Below, piece by piece: positions 49,312 through 60,920 of a stretch of 64,000 nt of DNA. Numbering within the stretch: position 1 is the first letter of the stretch; every line of letters begins with the position of its first letter. The translations under genes and the position numbers were made by a program. The DNA lies in contig JAFEKR010000049.1 in assembly GCA_019022495.1 (NCBI GenBank), positions 1-64,000 of the forward strand, read 5' to 3'. The notes below the pieces were generated by a model. That model was not told the origin of the DNA. It saw only the letters and a program-made list of their open reading frames with translations, and did not search any database. This stretch comes from Epichloe hybrida (lineage: Eukaryota > Ascomycota > Sordariomycetes > Hypocreales > Clavicipitaceae).

Positions 49312-50722
49312 TCAGTCGTTCAACCCCCACGTCTTCTTAGCATCGCGCATCGCCCACTCAGTCATCCACTGGCTTCGAAGCATGTCCTCCGCCGTTGGCC
49401 GCTCACCTGGCCTGAACTTCAAGATATCCTTGATCATATCGCAGAACGCCTTGCTCTCCCTCTCGCTCATTGTGTCTCGTTTTAAGCGTCGTCTCGGACC
49501 CTGTATCGCGTCCTCAAATCGCTGGTTAAAGGTCCAGGGCTGCCTACCCTCCGTCGGCTGACCGTTGGCGGCGAAACGCTTCCATTTCCCATTCCAAGCG
49601 TCCCACCACTCGTCTGGCAACGGGCCCAGAGCATCGATCTGGTTTGCTGTAACGTCGTCTAGGTCTGGGAGGAAGATGTCGAGGAATGGCCTGACGCCGA
49701 GGATCTCCCAGATGATGCAGCCGAGACTCCAAATGTCGCATGCATACGATAATGGAGTCGTCGGATCGAAGCGTGTTTCGGGCGGACGGATCTTGCGAGG
49801 CGTGAATGATTGCAGTCGAGTCTCGTAAGCAGGCGAGAAGGCCGTGCCAAAGTCAGTGAGCATAAGCTTGGCTTCAGAGAGGGTGATGTCTTCCGCAGGT
49901 TTTCCGAGCCAAGCTGGCGTGTAAGCATATGCTGGGACAGATGGCGACGTGATCGGTTGCTTGTCGACCCTTACCACAGGCTGTGCCTCTGGGTCGCCAT
50001 ATCTTTCGAAAAGCTCTTTAACAGTAAGCTTGCCGATTTCTTCGTGTGGCAATTGGATGAGCAGATTGCCAAGGTGGATGTCTGGGTAATGTTAGCGACA
50101 TCTAAAGGTATTCATCCGAATACAACTGACCTCCGTGGACGATTCCCAGCCTATGTACGCGAGCCACTGCCATGACAAGCTGGGCAGCGAGAGATCTCGC
50201 GGCATCAAGCGGGAATAGGTCGTAGTCCTTGAGAGCCTCGACGAGACTGGATCTGGCCGGCATGGTAACAAGGCATGAATGTGTCCCATTGGGTCCTTTG
50301 AGCTCGAAGCGGTCAAGGACGGGGGGGATGAGACGGTCGCTCAAGTCATTTACCCGACAAAGCGAAAGCTGTCCCAGGATCTGGGCTTCCTTGGAGTTGT
50401 GGTCCGCGATGCCAATCTTGACCGCCACGTATCTGCTTAGCTTTTCGTCTCGTGCAAGCCAGATCGTGGAGTACGATCCGTGCCCGAGCTTTTCGACAAT
50501 TGAGTATCGTTCCTGGAGCTTATCATTTAGTTGAATTGGGTGATAGCCGCCGGGCCGATATCCGTCTAGTCGTTCGACGTCGCTGATATACTCATAAAGC
50601 GGCCCATCGGTTGCCATAGTTCGTCTGAATGGCCGCAATGTACGAAACTTGCTAGTAGTAGTCACAAAGGATTGCAGACCTTGGCGTTGGACTGTAACAC
50701 AACGGCATGCAAGCCATCGCAT
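49312..50722 (-). CDS. SRPK-like serine/threonine protein kinase
   Basis: Two exons, 50131-50722 and 49312-50081, with a 49-nt intron (GTCAGT..CCCAG, GCTAAC branch site). The product is 453 aa. A second ATG at residue 36 (MATDGPLYEYI) is an equally good start, since the first 35 residues are not kinase-like. YRPGGYHPIQ (55-64) precedes the kinase domain, as in SRPK-type fungal kinases. Glycine loop LGHGSYSTIW (79-88), VAVK Lys at 102, catalytic loop HGDIHLGN at 196-203 with the Asp codon split by the intron, DFG at 274-276, and a DIWSLGCIIWEI helix. The ~70-residue gap between catalytic loop and DFG fits the SRPK-like group. HGD replaces HRD, which is normal there. All catalytic residues are present, so it is probably active. 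No RIP stops. The gene lies just left of the WD40 gene on the same strand. Confidence 0.88.
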
Positions 50723-51072
50723 ATTCTTAAGGTAATGGTAGAGTTCAGATGTAAGCCTAGAACGCGGCTGATGAACGGCTCACATAACTAGAGTCGTGGT
50801 GATGGAAAAGGACTAACCTGCGCAAGCCTGTGACATTGGAAGCAACACGCGCTCGTCACGCACGCACCTTGTATCGGCATAAGATTGCTATTGGCCATTT
50901 AGCTAGGGAGTAGTGGAGACTTGGCTTGAAATCAAGTGATCACCTAGGTAACCCTAACAAAAGGTACTGCGTTCTTTATTGCGACTTGGAGAGGCATCTG
51001 GCATGTCCAATGGGCAGAAATGATACGCGGGTAGTCGCGGCTGATAGTATTCAGAGATGATATAGATAAATG
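50723..51072. other. Kinase upstream region
   Basis: 350 bp between kinase and WD40 gene. A donor-like GTTAGT (minus strand, near 50816) and an acceptor near 50695 leave open a 5'-untranslated exon for the kinase, which would make residue 36 the start. Confidence 0.4.
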
Positions 51073-52016
51073 CTAGTCCAAATAGAACTGTCCCGTAACA
51101 TAGCTTACAAGCTCCATAATCCAATTATGGCCGTCTTCACTACTTAGGTACATGTCTTCTCCATCAGCCGACAAGGCTAGGCTTCTGCAGTTCGGAGCTT
51201 GCACAATCCGCAAGCGCTGCGTGATGAAGTCGTAGGAGCGGATGGCACCAGCAGCGGATGAAACGTAAATCATAGGTTCTAGAGGGCTGAAAGTGACATC
51301 CATAATTCGCGATCCCGTAGAGAAAAAGAGCACAAGACGCCGCTGTACGTTCCAGACACTTACGTTTCCATCTTGGTCGCCAGATGCCAGAAGTTCGCCA
51401 TCAGGCTGAAGCTTCAACGTTGTTATAGGGTTTTTGTGGTTACCAGACTTCTTGCGAACTTTGTCCTTGGCAAAACTTATCATCTGATTTCCCGGGGACG
51501 TTAGCTTGGAACAATCCAGAGTTTTGCTTGAGGTGTAATTGGTGACACGTCTAGCGAAGAGTTGATGAGAGGGCTTGGAATTGCGACTTCACTAGCGGAC
51601 TTGCCTTGATCATAGAACCTACTGCGGCATACACGATTGACGAGGATGGAGATGCCTCAACAGTCAATGAGGTGATGGGTTTCATAGTTGCGATAAACTC
51701 CTGCTCCTCTTCATTCATATCACAGACTCTCAGGGAGCAATCATCTGATCCAGATAGTATTCGGGCGCCATTCTTAGTAAAGGAACAACAATTCGCAGAC
51801 CCAATTAAAATATGATAGTTTCAACCAGGTTACATTCGTCCAACTTACCCCGACTTCACTCTTGAGGGACACGAAACACGTTTGACGGGACTGGTCTACA
51901 GAGTGTTTAGCTACCTTCCCTTCTGACGCGAAGAGCGAAGACAACGCCTGGGTTTAACGAGTGTTATAACTTACATGCGCTGCAACCATTTCTCGTAGCT
52001 TGGACTCGCCAGTCAT
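51073..52016 (-). CDS. WD40-repeat protein, possibly decayed
   Basis: ATG at 52016 (MTGESKLREMVAAH). Coding blocks: 51975-52016; 51947 down to about 51845 (ALSSLFASEGKVAKHS..); about 51815-51600 (FTKNGARILSGSDDCSLRV, one WD repeat); and 51483-51073 (ITTLKLQPDGELLASGDQDG, then VSVWNV, then SSAAGAIRSYD), a 136-residue clean end. Linking them needs GTAAGT..CAG of only 27 nt at 51948-51974 (or a CAA-to-TAA change there), an intron near 51845, and a frame change between 51600 and 51483. About three WD repeats are visible, fewer than the seven of a full propeller, so the gene is either truncated or a pseudogene. Ortholog not identified. Confidence 0.55.
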
Positions 52017-52598
52017 GTTAAATTAAGTAGTGAATAACGCCGTTAGAGTTGAATGAAGAAGATAAATGCGATGAATTTGAATAAAATACGCTTTGCGTCA
52101 TACGACTTTGAAGTGAGGCGTGCGTTGTCTTGGCTGCATCTCATCTCACTGCGGGGAAGCTTATTTCGTACATGACCGAGCTGTTGGTGCATGAAGCACT
52201 GCCTTGCAAGCCAAGATTGGTACCATTATGTCCCTGTCGAGTCCAACGCAATAAGATTTAACATCCATACATTCCTGAATGTCCTCAGACTAAGGCCTCT
52301 TCATCAGCTTCGCTTTTCATCGATTAAAACAATGTCGTATGCTTCGTCATTTCACACAAAATTACAAGGCACTCGGCTTTTCTTTTCCTTGTAATAATGT
52401 CAAGCTATCCATTAGTTCATGCAAGAGACAGCCTTGCCCCAATAAAAAACATCACACAAATGATATGAACACGATGTATATAATTCAGGTCAATTGTGTA
52501 GCATCACGCAGGCAGCGAACAGTATCTACTTGACTAGTCACAGTCCACGACTGCGAAACTATAAGCCACCCATATCATACAATCCATGCATCAGTACT
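52017..52598. other. Intergenic region
   Basis: Between the WD40 gene start and the ribonuclease stop. Short plus-strand frames here (52191-52394, 52339-52533) look accidental. Confidence 0.6.
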
Positions 52599-53212
52599 TT
52601 AAGCACACTTAAGGAAGTCACGGCCAACGCCATGGCGCAAAACACCGCAGTACTTGACGATAAAGTCATTCTTCTTCTTCTGGTACTCGAAAACCACGCG
52701 ATCAGGGATGTCCCTCACATCGCCGCCGTCGTAGACCTTGTTGTTGGTTAAGATGGGGAACTCCATTTTTTCCTTGCCGCACTCCAAAAGGAGCATCTCG
52801 TCGTTGCCGAAGACGTGGGGGTACTTGTCTATGAAGCATATTAGTGTTGCATTCTCATTTTACTGGGCTTCGAAGATGATTTGTGAACATGTGTGTATGT
52901 GTGTTAACAAGGTAACTTACTAGCGCCAACCTGTTTCCCATCAGCAGCAAGCTTAGCTGCGCTCATGAAGGCGGCTTTTATCTGCTTCTTTGTGTACTTG
53001 TGCTTGGGGTAGGGGCCGAAGGCGCCAGATTTCTCGCGGGCAGGGCACGTGGCATCTTTCTCGGGCACTTTCTTGACCTTGAGGTCCAGGCCTCGTGTGT
53101 CGAGGACGAGAGTGCGCTCCTGGAGGTCGTTGACGTTCTCGACGGGCCCGGCGAGGACGCTGGTGGCGCTAAGGCCAAGGAGCAGTGGAGTGAAGATGCT
53201 AGCGAGTCTCAT
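52599..53212 (-). CDS. Secreted guanyl-preferring ribonuclease (RNase T1/U2/F1 fold)
   Basis: Two exons, 52921-53212 and 52599-52828, with a 92-nt intron (GTAAGT..CATAG, ACTAAT branch site). The product is 173 aa. Residues 1-21 form a signal peptide (MRLASIFTPLLLGLSATSVL), followed by a pro-like segment, so the protein is secreted. The mature part carries the microbial RNase motifs: ANKYPHVF (97-104, split by the intron), MEFPIL (119-124), VYDGGD (129-134), DRVVF (140-144) and CGVLRHG (158-164). By alignment Tyr100, His102, Glu120, Arg141 and His163 correspond to RNase T1 Tyr38, His40, Glu58, Arg77 and His92, so the full catalytic set is kept. Cys56, 114, 158 and 172 can form two disulfides. 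The family cleaves RNA 3' of G. The subtelomeric position suggests an effector or nutrition role; that is inference. Confidence 0.9.
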
Positions 53213-53360
53213 TTTGAAGTGTGATAAAAAGGCCTCTTGAAAAATTTATGAAGAGCGAATCTTGACGATTGCTTAGATTGTTGATGGAATTGTTGATTGT
53301 TTGCTGGATGTGGCTTGATGTTGGAATGATTCAGTCTGGATTGATCAAGATGCTGTCGGG

Positions 53361-53368
53361 TTTTATAC
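53361..53368 (-). promoter_or_regulatory. TATA box of the ribonuclease gene
   Basis: GTATAAAA on the minus strand, about 150 bp upstream of the ATG at 53212, within an A/T-balanced leader. Confidence 0.6.
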
Positions 53369-53369
53369 T

Positions 53370-53950
53370 TTTGATGAGGTGAACTTGGTTGCCATGTTCA
53401 TTACTATCTCCTAATGCCTCAATGCGACTATTATCTCCATGTTGATAGAGCTAGAGAATCGCACGTCTGGTATCCTTTCAATACCGGCTTACGTTGGATT
53501 GACATCTTCATGGAACATGAAGAACGCTTAGCAGACCGCGCGAAAGCCTTTTTGTCACTGCTATTTTTGCTGCTATACCCGAACGATCGACTGTCCGCAG
53601 CCATGATCAGAATATACTAATACGTCGGTGAACACAAGGCTCTCTGACTAAGGATGCGAGCACAAAATAGGCAAAAGATCGAGTGGTGAAGTGAAAACTA
53701 AAGTTCAAGTGTCAGATTTCAGACGCCGCTATCTGGGCAACAGTCGGCGAGGAATCCACGTCGTAGCAGTCAAAACCACCTTGTTTACATGTTCGTCATG
53801 TCCATCATTGCTCAATTGCCAGTGCCATGTTCCATGTGGTAAGCGGACGGAGGCTGAAAGGGTAAAAGATTGGTGGTCAATGATAGTTGTACATGTATTC
53901 TTCATATTAGTAATATCTATTAGTAATACTGTGGAATGATGCAGACGGAG
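53370..53950. other. Right edge of the gene island
   Basis: No convincing gene. A 68-codon plus-strand frame (53414-53620) begins MPQCDYYLHVDRARESHVWY; codon use is gene-like, but no domain or signal peptide is seen. Composition switches abruptly to RIP-type AT-rich DNA near 53950-54000. Confidence 0.4.
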
Positions 53951-54079
53951 GCAAAGAGTGTTTAGAAGAGAAGATAATGTAAAATTGCTATCTAGGAATT
54001 TAAAATCTAGAAGAGAAAAGGGAAGCTTATAAGCTTTAAATCTATAAGTAATAAATCTAGGTCTTTAAATAAAGCCTAT

Positions 54080-55247
54080 AATAAACCGTAATATTAAATA
54101 CGATATAGGAAGCTATATTATTAAATAAAAAGAGGAGAATAAGAGTAATGCCTAATATCTAAGGCTATAATATAAGGCTATAAATATCCTTAACACCACC
54201 CCTAGTAGTATATCTAGCTAGTAATAAAAGGAAGAAAAAAAAGTAAAAAAATTTAGGTTATTTATAAGGCCTTTAAAACATTTCCCTTTATAAAATCCTT
54301 AGCCTTTATTATTTAAAGAAAGCAAATAAAATCGCTATATTTAATATATTCTAGAACTTTTATAAATCTATTAGTAATTATTTATTTAGTGCTAATTTAT
54401 TAAAGATAAAAATCCCCTTAATAAGCTTTTTATATAATTTATTTATAGCGTAAATTAATATAATAAGTGTGTCCCTTATGCTTCTTATTAAGCATATTAG
54501 CTTTTATATTCTAGCTATTTATAAATAGTAATAATAGGTATAATTACTTAATCCTAAAGTTATTAAGAAGTTAAGTAACCTAGAGCATTAAAAGGCTAGT
54601 TAGTATAAGGTTAATAAATTTAGCTTTTATAAAGCTAAGGGCTATAAGAGTTTATTTCTTTAATTACTAAAGGATATATTCTCTAGTAAGGGTTATAATA
54701 TACCCTATAGTTAAATGTCTTGTATCTAGGTTATTAGTAAGAGAGGTATTACTAAATCCCTTTACTTAAAGTATTAATTTAGGGTTTAAAGAACTATATT
54801 CTCTAAGAATAATTCCTAAATTATTTACTTCTATAAGATATTACTAAAGGTATTTCTTAAGATTTATATATACTTACTTTAGTATAGAATTTATACTATA
54901 GAGTTAGTTAACTATAAATATAATATTAGGTTATGTAAATACTAAAAGCTAGTTAAAGCTTCCTATGCGTTTTGCCTAGTTAGAGAGGTTATAGGCTATA
55001 TTAAGCTCTTTTTAATTAGCTAGAATAATAGTCTTTAGAAGCTAGGGAATGTTTAAAGTATTAAGGTTATTAATATTATATTTCTTTATAATAGTCTATA
55101 TATAGAGCCTTTAGTAAAGAAGCATAGTATAATTAGCATAATTATAGATAAATTTAATACTAAGGAATAGCTTAATATTACCTAGGTGCTTTAATTTATA
55201 GTGTTTCTATAATTCCTTAATAATATTTATAATAATTATAAGGGTCT
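54080..55247 (+). pseudogene. Long RIP-degraded coding relic, unidentified
   Basis: One plus-strand frame remains open from about 54300 to 55245 if TAG/TAA are read as former CAG/CAA. It contains KVNKFSFYKAKGYKSLF, RGITKSLYLKY, FYKILLKVFLKIYI, KLVKASYAFCLVREV and KKHSIISIIIDKFNT. The length and regular RIP-only damage show a former protein of over 300 residues. I do not recognise it. It abuts the inverted copia LTR. Confidence 0.5.
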
Positions 55248-55718
55248 TGTTAGTTACACCAAGGAACGTTGCACTAGTGCGAAGAGGTTGAATTTAATGA
55301 AGTTAATAATAGCTAATAACTAAGGGAGAAGAGAAAAGGGAGAAGGAGAGAAATCTAGCTAGAAGAGAAAGTAAGCAAAAAAGGGGGAAAAGTAAGGCTA
55401 TAGTGTAGTGCTACTACTAATAAAGCAAGGTAGCTTATAATATATTTAATCACATTGCGTGTATCCCTTTAGTAGCTTTACTCTTTAGCTATAGTTAAAC
55501 TATCTATTATCTAAAGGTCTAAAGGAAGCTATACTAGTAGTCTCTTTTTTCTTTATAGCTAAAGAAGCCTAAAAACGCAATAAAAATCAGATTAAAGGAA
55601 AGTGTATATAAGTAAATCCCTTAATAGGAATTCATAGTTCTTATTAGCTATCGTGGCTTTAGTTATTCTAATTAACCTAGTTATTACAATCTATACCTAT
55701 ATACCTATTATATTAATT
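55248..55718 (-). mobile_element. 3' LTR of the Ty1/copia element, copy 2
   Basis: Inverted relative to 38089-38561 and of nearly equal length (471 bp). Begins TGTTAGTTACAC, the expected inverted LTR end, and is bordered on the right by the purine-tract complement CTCCCCTTTACC. Shares the AACGTTGCACTAGTGCG segment with copy 1. Confidence 0.9.
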
Positions 55719-58144
55719 CTCCCCTTTACCTAACCTTATAGGTCTCTTAACCTAACCTTTCACATAAATTATTAATTTATTTAAATTAATTAAGGTTAAG
55801 AGAGCTAAATTTAGCAATGCTTTTGTTATTATATTAGCCAGATTATCTCTGCTATTAATCTATCTAACTTCATAGACTTCCCTTCTTTTATATAACTACT
55901 AAAGGGCTATAATATTAATTATTAGCTACTTCTCTTTTATTATACCTAGCTTTATAAGGCATTTATATAATAAGAAAGAGTCTATATAAAGAATTATTAG
56001 GATTTAAGGCATCTTTAATTAGTCTATAATTATATAAAGGGTTATAGCTATTATATACGTAATATTAGCGCCTTATACTATACTATATAGCTTAGATATA
56101 AGTGTGCTATAGGTTACACATTTGCTTTTTGTAGAGCTATATATAATAATATTCCCTTTTAAGATAAAGGTATTATTCTCCTTTATTATTTTATTACTAA
56201 TTATAATAATATATCTAATCTATAAACTTAGATCTTTATTATTAGTAAGGGACTTATTTATAAATATAAAGAGCTTTACTTCCTTAAGAGTTAAGGGGAT
56301 ATACTATAGCCCTTACTACTAATTCTTAATCTACTACTTAAGGTGTTTATTAAGTTATAAGATATTATTAGCAAAGGGTTCTTATTGTTATGTAGTAATT
56401 AATAAGTTATATAATGCTTCTAGTTAATAGACTGTTATAATGTAGCTCCCTTAGGCTCTTTGCTTTATGTAATCCTGCCTTGCTATTAGTAATTATAGGT
56501 TAATCTCCTTAATTTTCTAACTTTAGCCTTTTTAGTTTAAGGTTAGCAAATTATTATTTTAAGTTAGAATATAGCTATTAAAGATAAGGGGATTTATAGT
56601 TATTAAGCGTTGTTTTTCTTTAGCTATAAACTTTACCTTTTAAAGCTCTTTTTTTTCTTTCTTAAAGAAGTTATTATTACTAAGGCCTAGTGTGTTATCT
56701 ATTTACATTCCTATAATGCTAAAGAGGTTTTTATTATTTAGGGCGGTAATTAGTAAGCAAGGATTATATATTAAGGTTATTATATTAAGATTATCCCTAT
56801 GGTACTAAAAATATATTACTTACTAGTAGGTTTTAGCCTTTATAATCCTATAGAGAGGCTTAATTACCTCTATTATTATACCTTTTAGAAAGAGGTGTGT
56901 AATTTACTTTACTAACTTTATAATAATTAGCTTATTTAGGGTTATTTAAGATTAAATATAAGCTTATATAATGTCTTATAGCTAAAGGTAAATTCCCTTT
57001 TGCTTTAATAATAGAGCAAGAGCCACAATAATCCGTTAGCTTAATTGCTATATTATTAGCGATTAGGTTAAGATAGCCTCTTTTTCTCTGTTATTATGCC
57101 CTTGCATAATAAGGCATAACTTCTTATATAGTGATTTAGTGCCTTTACCTTTAATCTCTTAGACTATATAAGAATTAAAGATCTAGTAGCCTTTATGCTT
57201 TACTAGATTAAACATTATGAATCTAAATATATTATAAGCTTATAAGGCATTAATCTTAGCTTAGTTAGATTATTTAAAGGGGCTCCCTAGGGTTATAATC
57301 TTTCCCTCTTAGTAAAGTTAAAGGGTAAGGTTTTAGTTAGCCTTTTCTTTTACTATAAGGAATACTATATTTAGTATTTCTCTAGCTATAATCTCCTTAA
57401 TTAATACTTTCTCTTAGTTTTTATTAATAAATACAAGAGGCTCTATAAGTCTAATAAGCTCCTTAGGATTATAAACCTAGGCCCTAATTACCTTTGCTTT
57501 TACTTCCTTAGGGCCACTAGCTTTATAGCTTCCTATAGGGGTAGCTTTAGCTACCTTAAGGCTTACTATAAGTTCTTTAACTTTATAGCTTCCTATAGGA
57601 TTAACTTTAGCCTTAATAGCCTCTATAGGCTTCTCTATACCCTTATTAATATAGAATTAAACTATAAGGTTTTTCCTTAGCCTCCCTTGCTTTCTTTTTA
57701 CTAGTATCTCTTTCTTTTCTTCCCTTACCTTACTACCCTTTATAAGTAGCTTATCCCTCCTAGCTCTCTTAGCCCCTTTTTATAATAAGACTATAGTATT
57801 AGAAGGGGCTATAGTATAGGAAAAGGCTATATTATAGGCAAGGACCTCTAGGCCTAGGTTATATTCCCTAATATTCTAAAGGCTTTACTTATTAGCCCTT
57901 ATATACTATAGGTCCTTATAGTATAGCTTTATTACTATAAAGCGAAACTTAGCTAGGCTATAGGGTATCTTAATTATATAGGTCTCCCTATTAGTGGCTA
58001 ATAGCTTATAAGGGCTATGCTATCTGCCTTTTTCTCTTTATATACGTACATTAGCCTGCAGTGGCAGCCAATGTATTGGCGATATGTTAGGGCTATTCCA
58101 GGCGCTAAGGGCCTTACAGACCTGCCTCTTAGCTAGGTAATAGC

Positions 58145-60102
58145 CAGAGTATTGCACTAAAACGTGTAGTGTAGTGTAGTATTTGTAGTGTAGTATAGTA
58201 ACTACACTACAAACTACACTACACTACAAACTACACTACACTACAAACTACACTACACTACAAACTACACTACACTACAAACTACACTACACTACAAACT
58301 ACACTAACTACAAGGAAAAAAAACTACAATACATTACACTACGAATTTTTTTCCTAAACTACACTAACTACAAATACTATAAATGTAGTATTAGACTTTT
58401 TATTAGTTATTAGTATTATTAAGGTTAAAAGAAAGCTAGTTATATAAAAGCTTTTATTTTTACCTATTTTATTAAATTAGTTATAGAATTTATAATATTA
58501 TTTTATTTTAATAATTTTATTATAACTAAGTAAGGTTATATATAATATTATACTTTTTTTAATAATACTATTTAACTTAATGCTTTATTTCACTAATATA
58601 ACTTAAAGAAAAACCTTCTTATTATATTATTTACTATTTCTATGAATTATTTTATATTTCTATAAATTATTATTATTACTTATTTAAAAACACTTTAAAA
58701 AGAACTACTAGTAAACTTAATATAAGTAGCTTATAATACCTTATTATACCTTATTATACCTTATTATACCTTATAATAGCTTATAATAGCTTATAATACT
58801 AATATTACTAATATTACTAATATTACTAATATTACTAAGATTACTAAGATTACTAAGATTACTAAGATTACTAAGATTACTAAGATTACTAAGATTACTA
58901 AGATTACTAAGATTACTAAGATTACTAAGATTACTAAGATTACTAAGATTACTTATAAGTTATAATATTATTAGTGTTAAAGTTTAATAAAAAATAAATA
59001 ACTTATAAATAACTTAAATATAAATACTAGTAATTATAAGTAAATTACTATAGTAAAAGCTATAGTTTTTAATAACTTAGTATTTTAAGGTTTTTAAAAA
59101 TATTAATAATATAAAAATGTTTTCTCTTTTATGTTTTTTTAAAATAATAATAAAAGTAAAATAATAGTAATTATAGTAATAATAGTAATAATAGTAATTA
59201 AGGTTATAAAAGTTATTAAAGCTTTTATAATAAGTATAGTATATTATATAAAACTAAGTCCTAGTATTATTTTTAAAAATAAGTTAAACTTATTTTTTAT
59301 AGCTTATTTAAGCTATATAGGGTAATTAAAATAATACTATTAGTTATCTATTAATAAATTATAAATATTAGTCTATTATATTCTTTCTTTATATATTATT
59401 ATAATAAGATATATAAAGTTACTATATATAACTTCTTAAAGCTTTAGAATTATAAAGCTTAAAGTAATATTTAATTAGTTTAAATCGTAAATAAATAGTT
59501 TAAGCTTTTTTAAAGTTCTTATTATATAACTAATAATATATTAATACTAAGTATATACTTTATTAACTTCTTATTATTTATTTAGATTTATTAACTAATT
59601 ATATTATGTTAGTTTAGGGTATTTTTAATTAAAAGAATAATAATAAATTATAGAAATAGTAAATAATTAGTAGTAATAGTAAATAAAATAATTAGAAGGT
59701 TTTTCTTAAAGTCATGTTAGTAAAATAAAGTAATAAGTATAATATTATTATTAAAAAGGTATAATATTATAAATAACCCTAGTTATAGTAAAATCCTTAA
59801 AAAAAGGTAAATATTATAAATTCTATAACTAATTAAGTAAAATAAGTAATAATAAAAGCTTCTAAATAACTAGCCTTCTTTTAATCCTTATAATAACATT
59901 ATATAATAAAAAGGCCCACTTTTTTTTTACTAACACTACATTTGTAGTTTTTGTAGTTAGTGTAGTTAGTAACTACACTAACTACACTACACTACAAGAG
60001 AAAAAAAACTATAATACACTATACTATAAAAAAAAAAAAACTACAATACACTAACTATAAGAAAAAAAAAACTACACTAACTACACTACAAACAATACTC
60101 TG
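58145..60102 (+). mobile_element. hAT-type non-autonomous element, copy D, intact
   Basis: 1,958 bp with terminal repeats CAGAGTATTG (58145-58154) and CAATACTCTG (60093-60102). It is flanked by perfect 8-bp duplications GTAATAGC (58137-58144 and 60103-60110). The empty site exists in the other copia copy (near 35665, complementary strand GCTAGGTAATAGTGG), so both insertion and duplication are confirmed in the sequence. CAG-type termini plus 8 bp identify hAT. No transposase frame, so it would need help from elsewhere. Interior arrays: 17-bp units at 58165-58330 and 9/10-bp units at 58733-58955. Confidence 0.95.
58733..58955. repeat. 9- and 10-bp arrays inside hAT copy D
   Basis: TTATTATACC and TTATAATAGC decamers, then ACTAATATT and about thirteen ACTAAGATT nonamers. 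Copy C has AGTAATCTT nonamers and AAGCTATAAT decamers at 30797-30950 (inverse strand). Copy A has only decamers. Confidence 0.93.
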
Positions 60103-60920
60103 GTAATAGCGGACTTTGTTAGTTACCTTCTAAATTACTTTAGCTTATTAAATAACAGAGACGCTTAGTAATAACTTATCTATTATCTATAGGTAAGCTC
60201 TAAAGACTAGTAAGGTTAGCATAAGGCTATTAGGGCTTGCTAAGTTATTAATAGCTTTAATAGCTATCTAGAGTTACTACTTAGAAGTGATCTCTTTGCT
60301 AATTAAATCCGTAATAATATTATAAGCCTAGCAAAGAGATCTATAATATCTTTTAACCTTTCTAATACTATTATAGGCTTTAATAGGTATCTTATTAATA
60401 TTAATTAATATTAAGCAAGTATAATGCCTAAATTTAGCTAAAGCAAAGTTATTACTAGTATTATAAATAATCTAGTCTAAAGGGCCTAGGTATATATTAA
60501 TCTAGCACTCTCTAATTATATCCTAGATATTATAAGCTTTTTACTTCTTAGGGTTAAGGAATTAGGCCACTTAAAATAAGGTTATTAAATTAATAATATA
60601 AAGGACTAGCTAGCTATTAATCTATATAATATTAATAATAATCTTATAGTTAAAGTTATAGTTATCTTTAAGAGAGAACTTAAACTAGCTAAGGGCTTTT
60701 CTATTTATCTAATAATAGTAATAAACTTTAGTAAGCTTCTTAATTACATAGCATTTAATATTATAACTAGCTTATTAAAGAATCTTTATAAGCTATTAAA
60801 TTAAGGGATAACTAAACCTTTAGTAAAGTTAATAAATCTCTCCTTTTAATAAGTAAAAAGCAGCGGTTTCTCTTGCCTCTAGAAGCCACTAAGGGTAGCC
60901 TTATTTATATATATATTCTT

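Larger units (their letters stand above)
55719..60920 (-). mobile_element. Ty1/copia-type retrotransposon relic, copy 2, truncated and split
   Basis: Minus-strand counterpart of 31954-38088. RNase H about 55780-56340, reverse transcriptase about 56760-57200, and a linker with Lys/Glu-rich frame to about 58030. Then comes integrase, interrupted at 58137-58144 by a hAT-type element and resuming at 60111. Homology ends near 60920, at the start of the integrase (the copy 1 equivalent is about 34870), so gag, protease and the 5' LTR are missing. Most differences from copy 1 are C/T or G/A, as RIP produces. Confidence 0.88.

Noticed and set aside
48956..49340. Plus-strand frames downstream of the kinase stop
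   Set aside because: Low-complexity Ser/Arg/Thr-rich translation, no motif, no promoter elements.
43100..53950. Starship-type giant mobile element carrying the gene island
   Set aside because: No DUF3435 tyrosine recombinase captain gene or matching terminal repeats around the island were seen.
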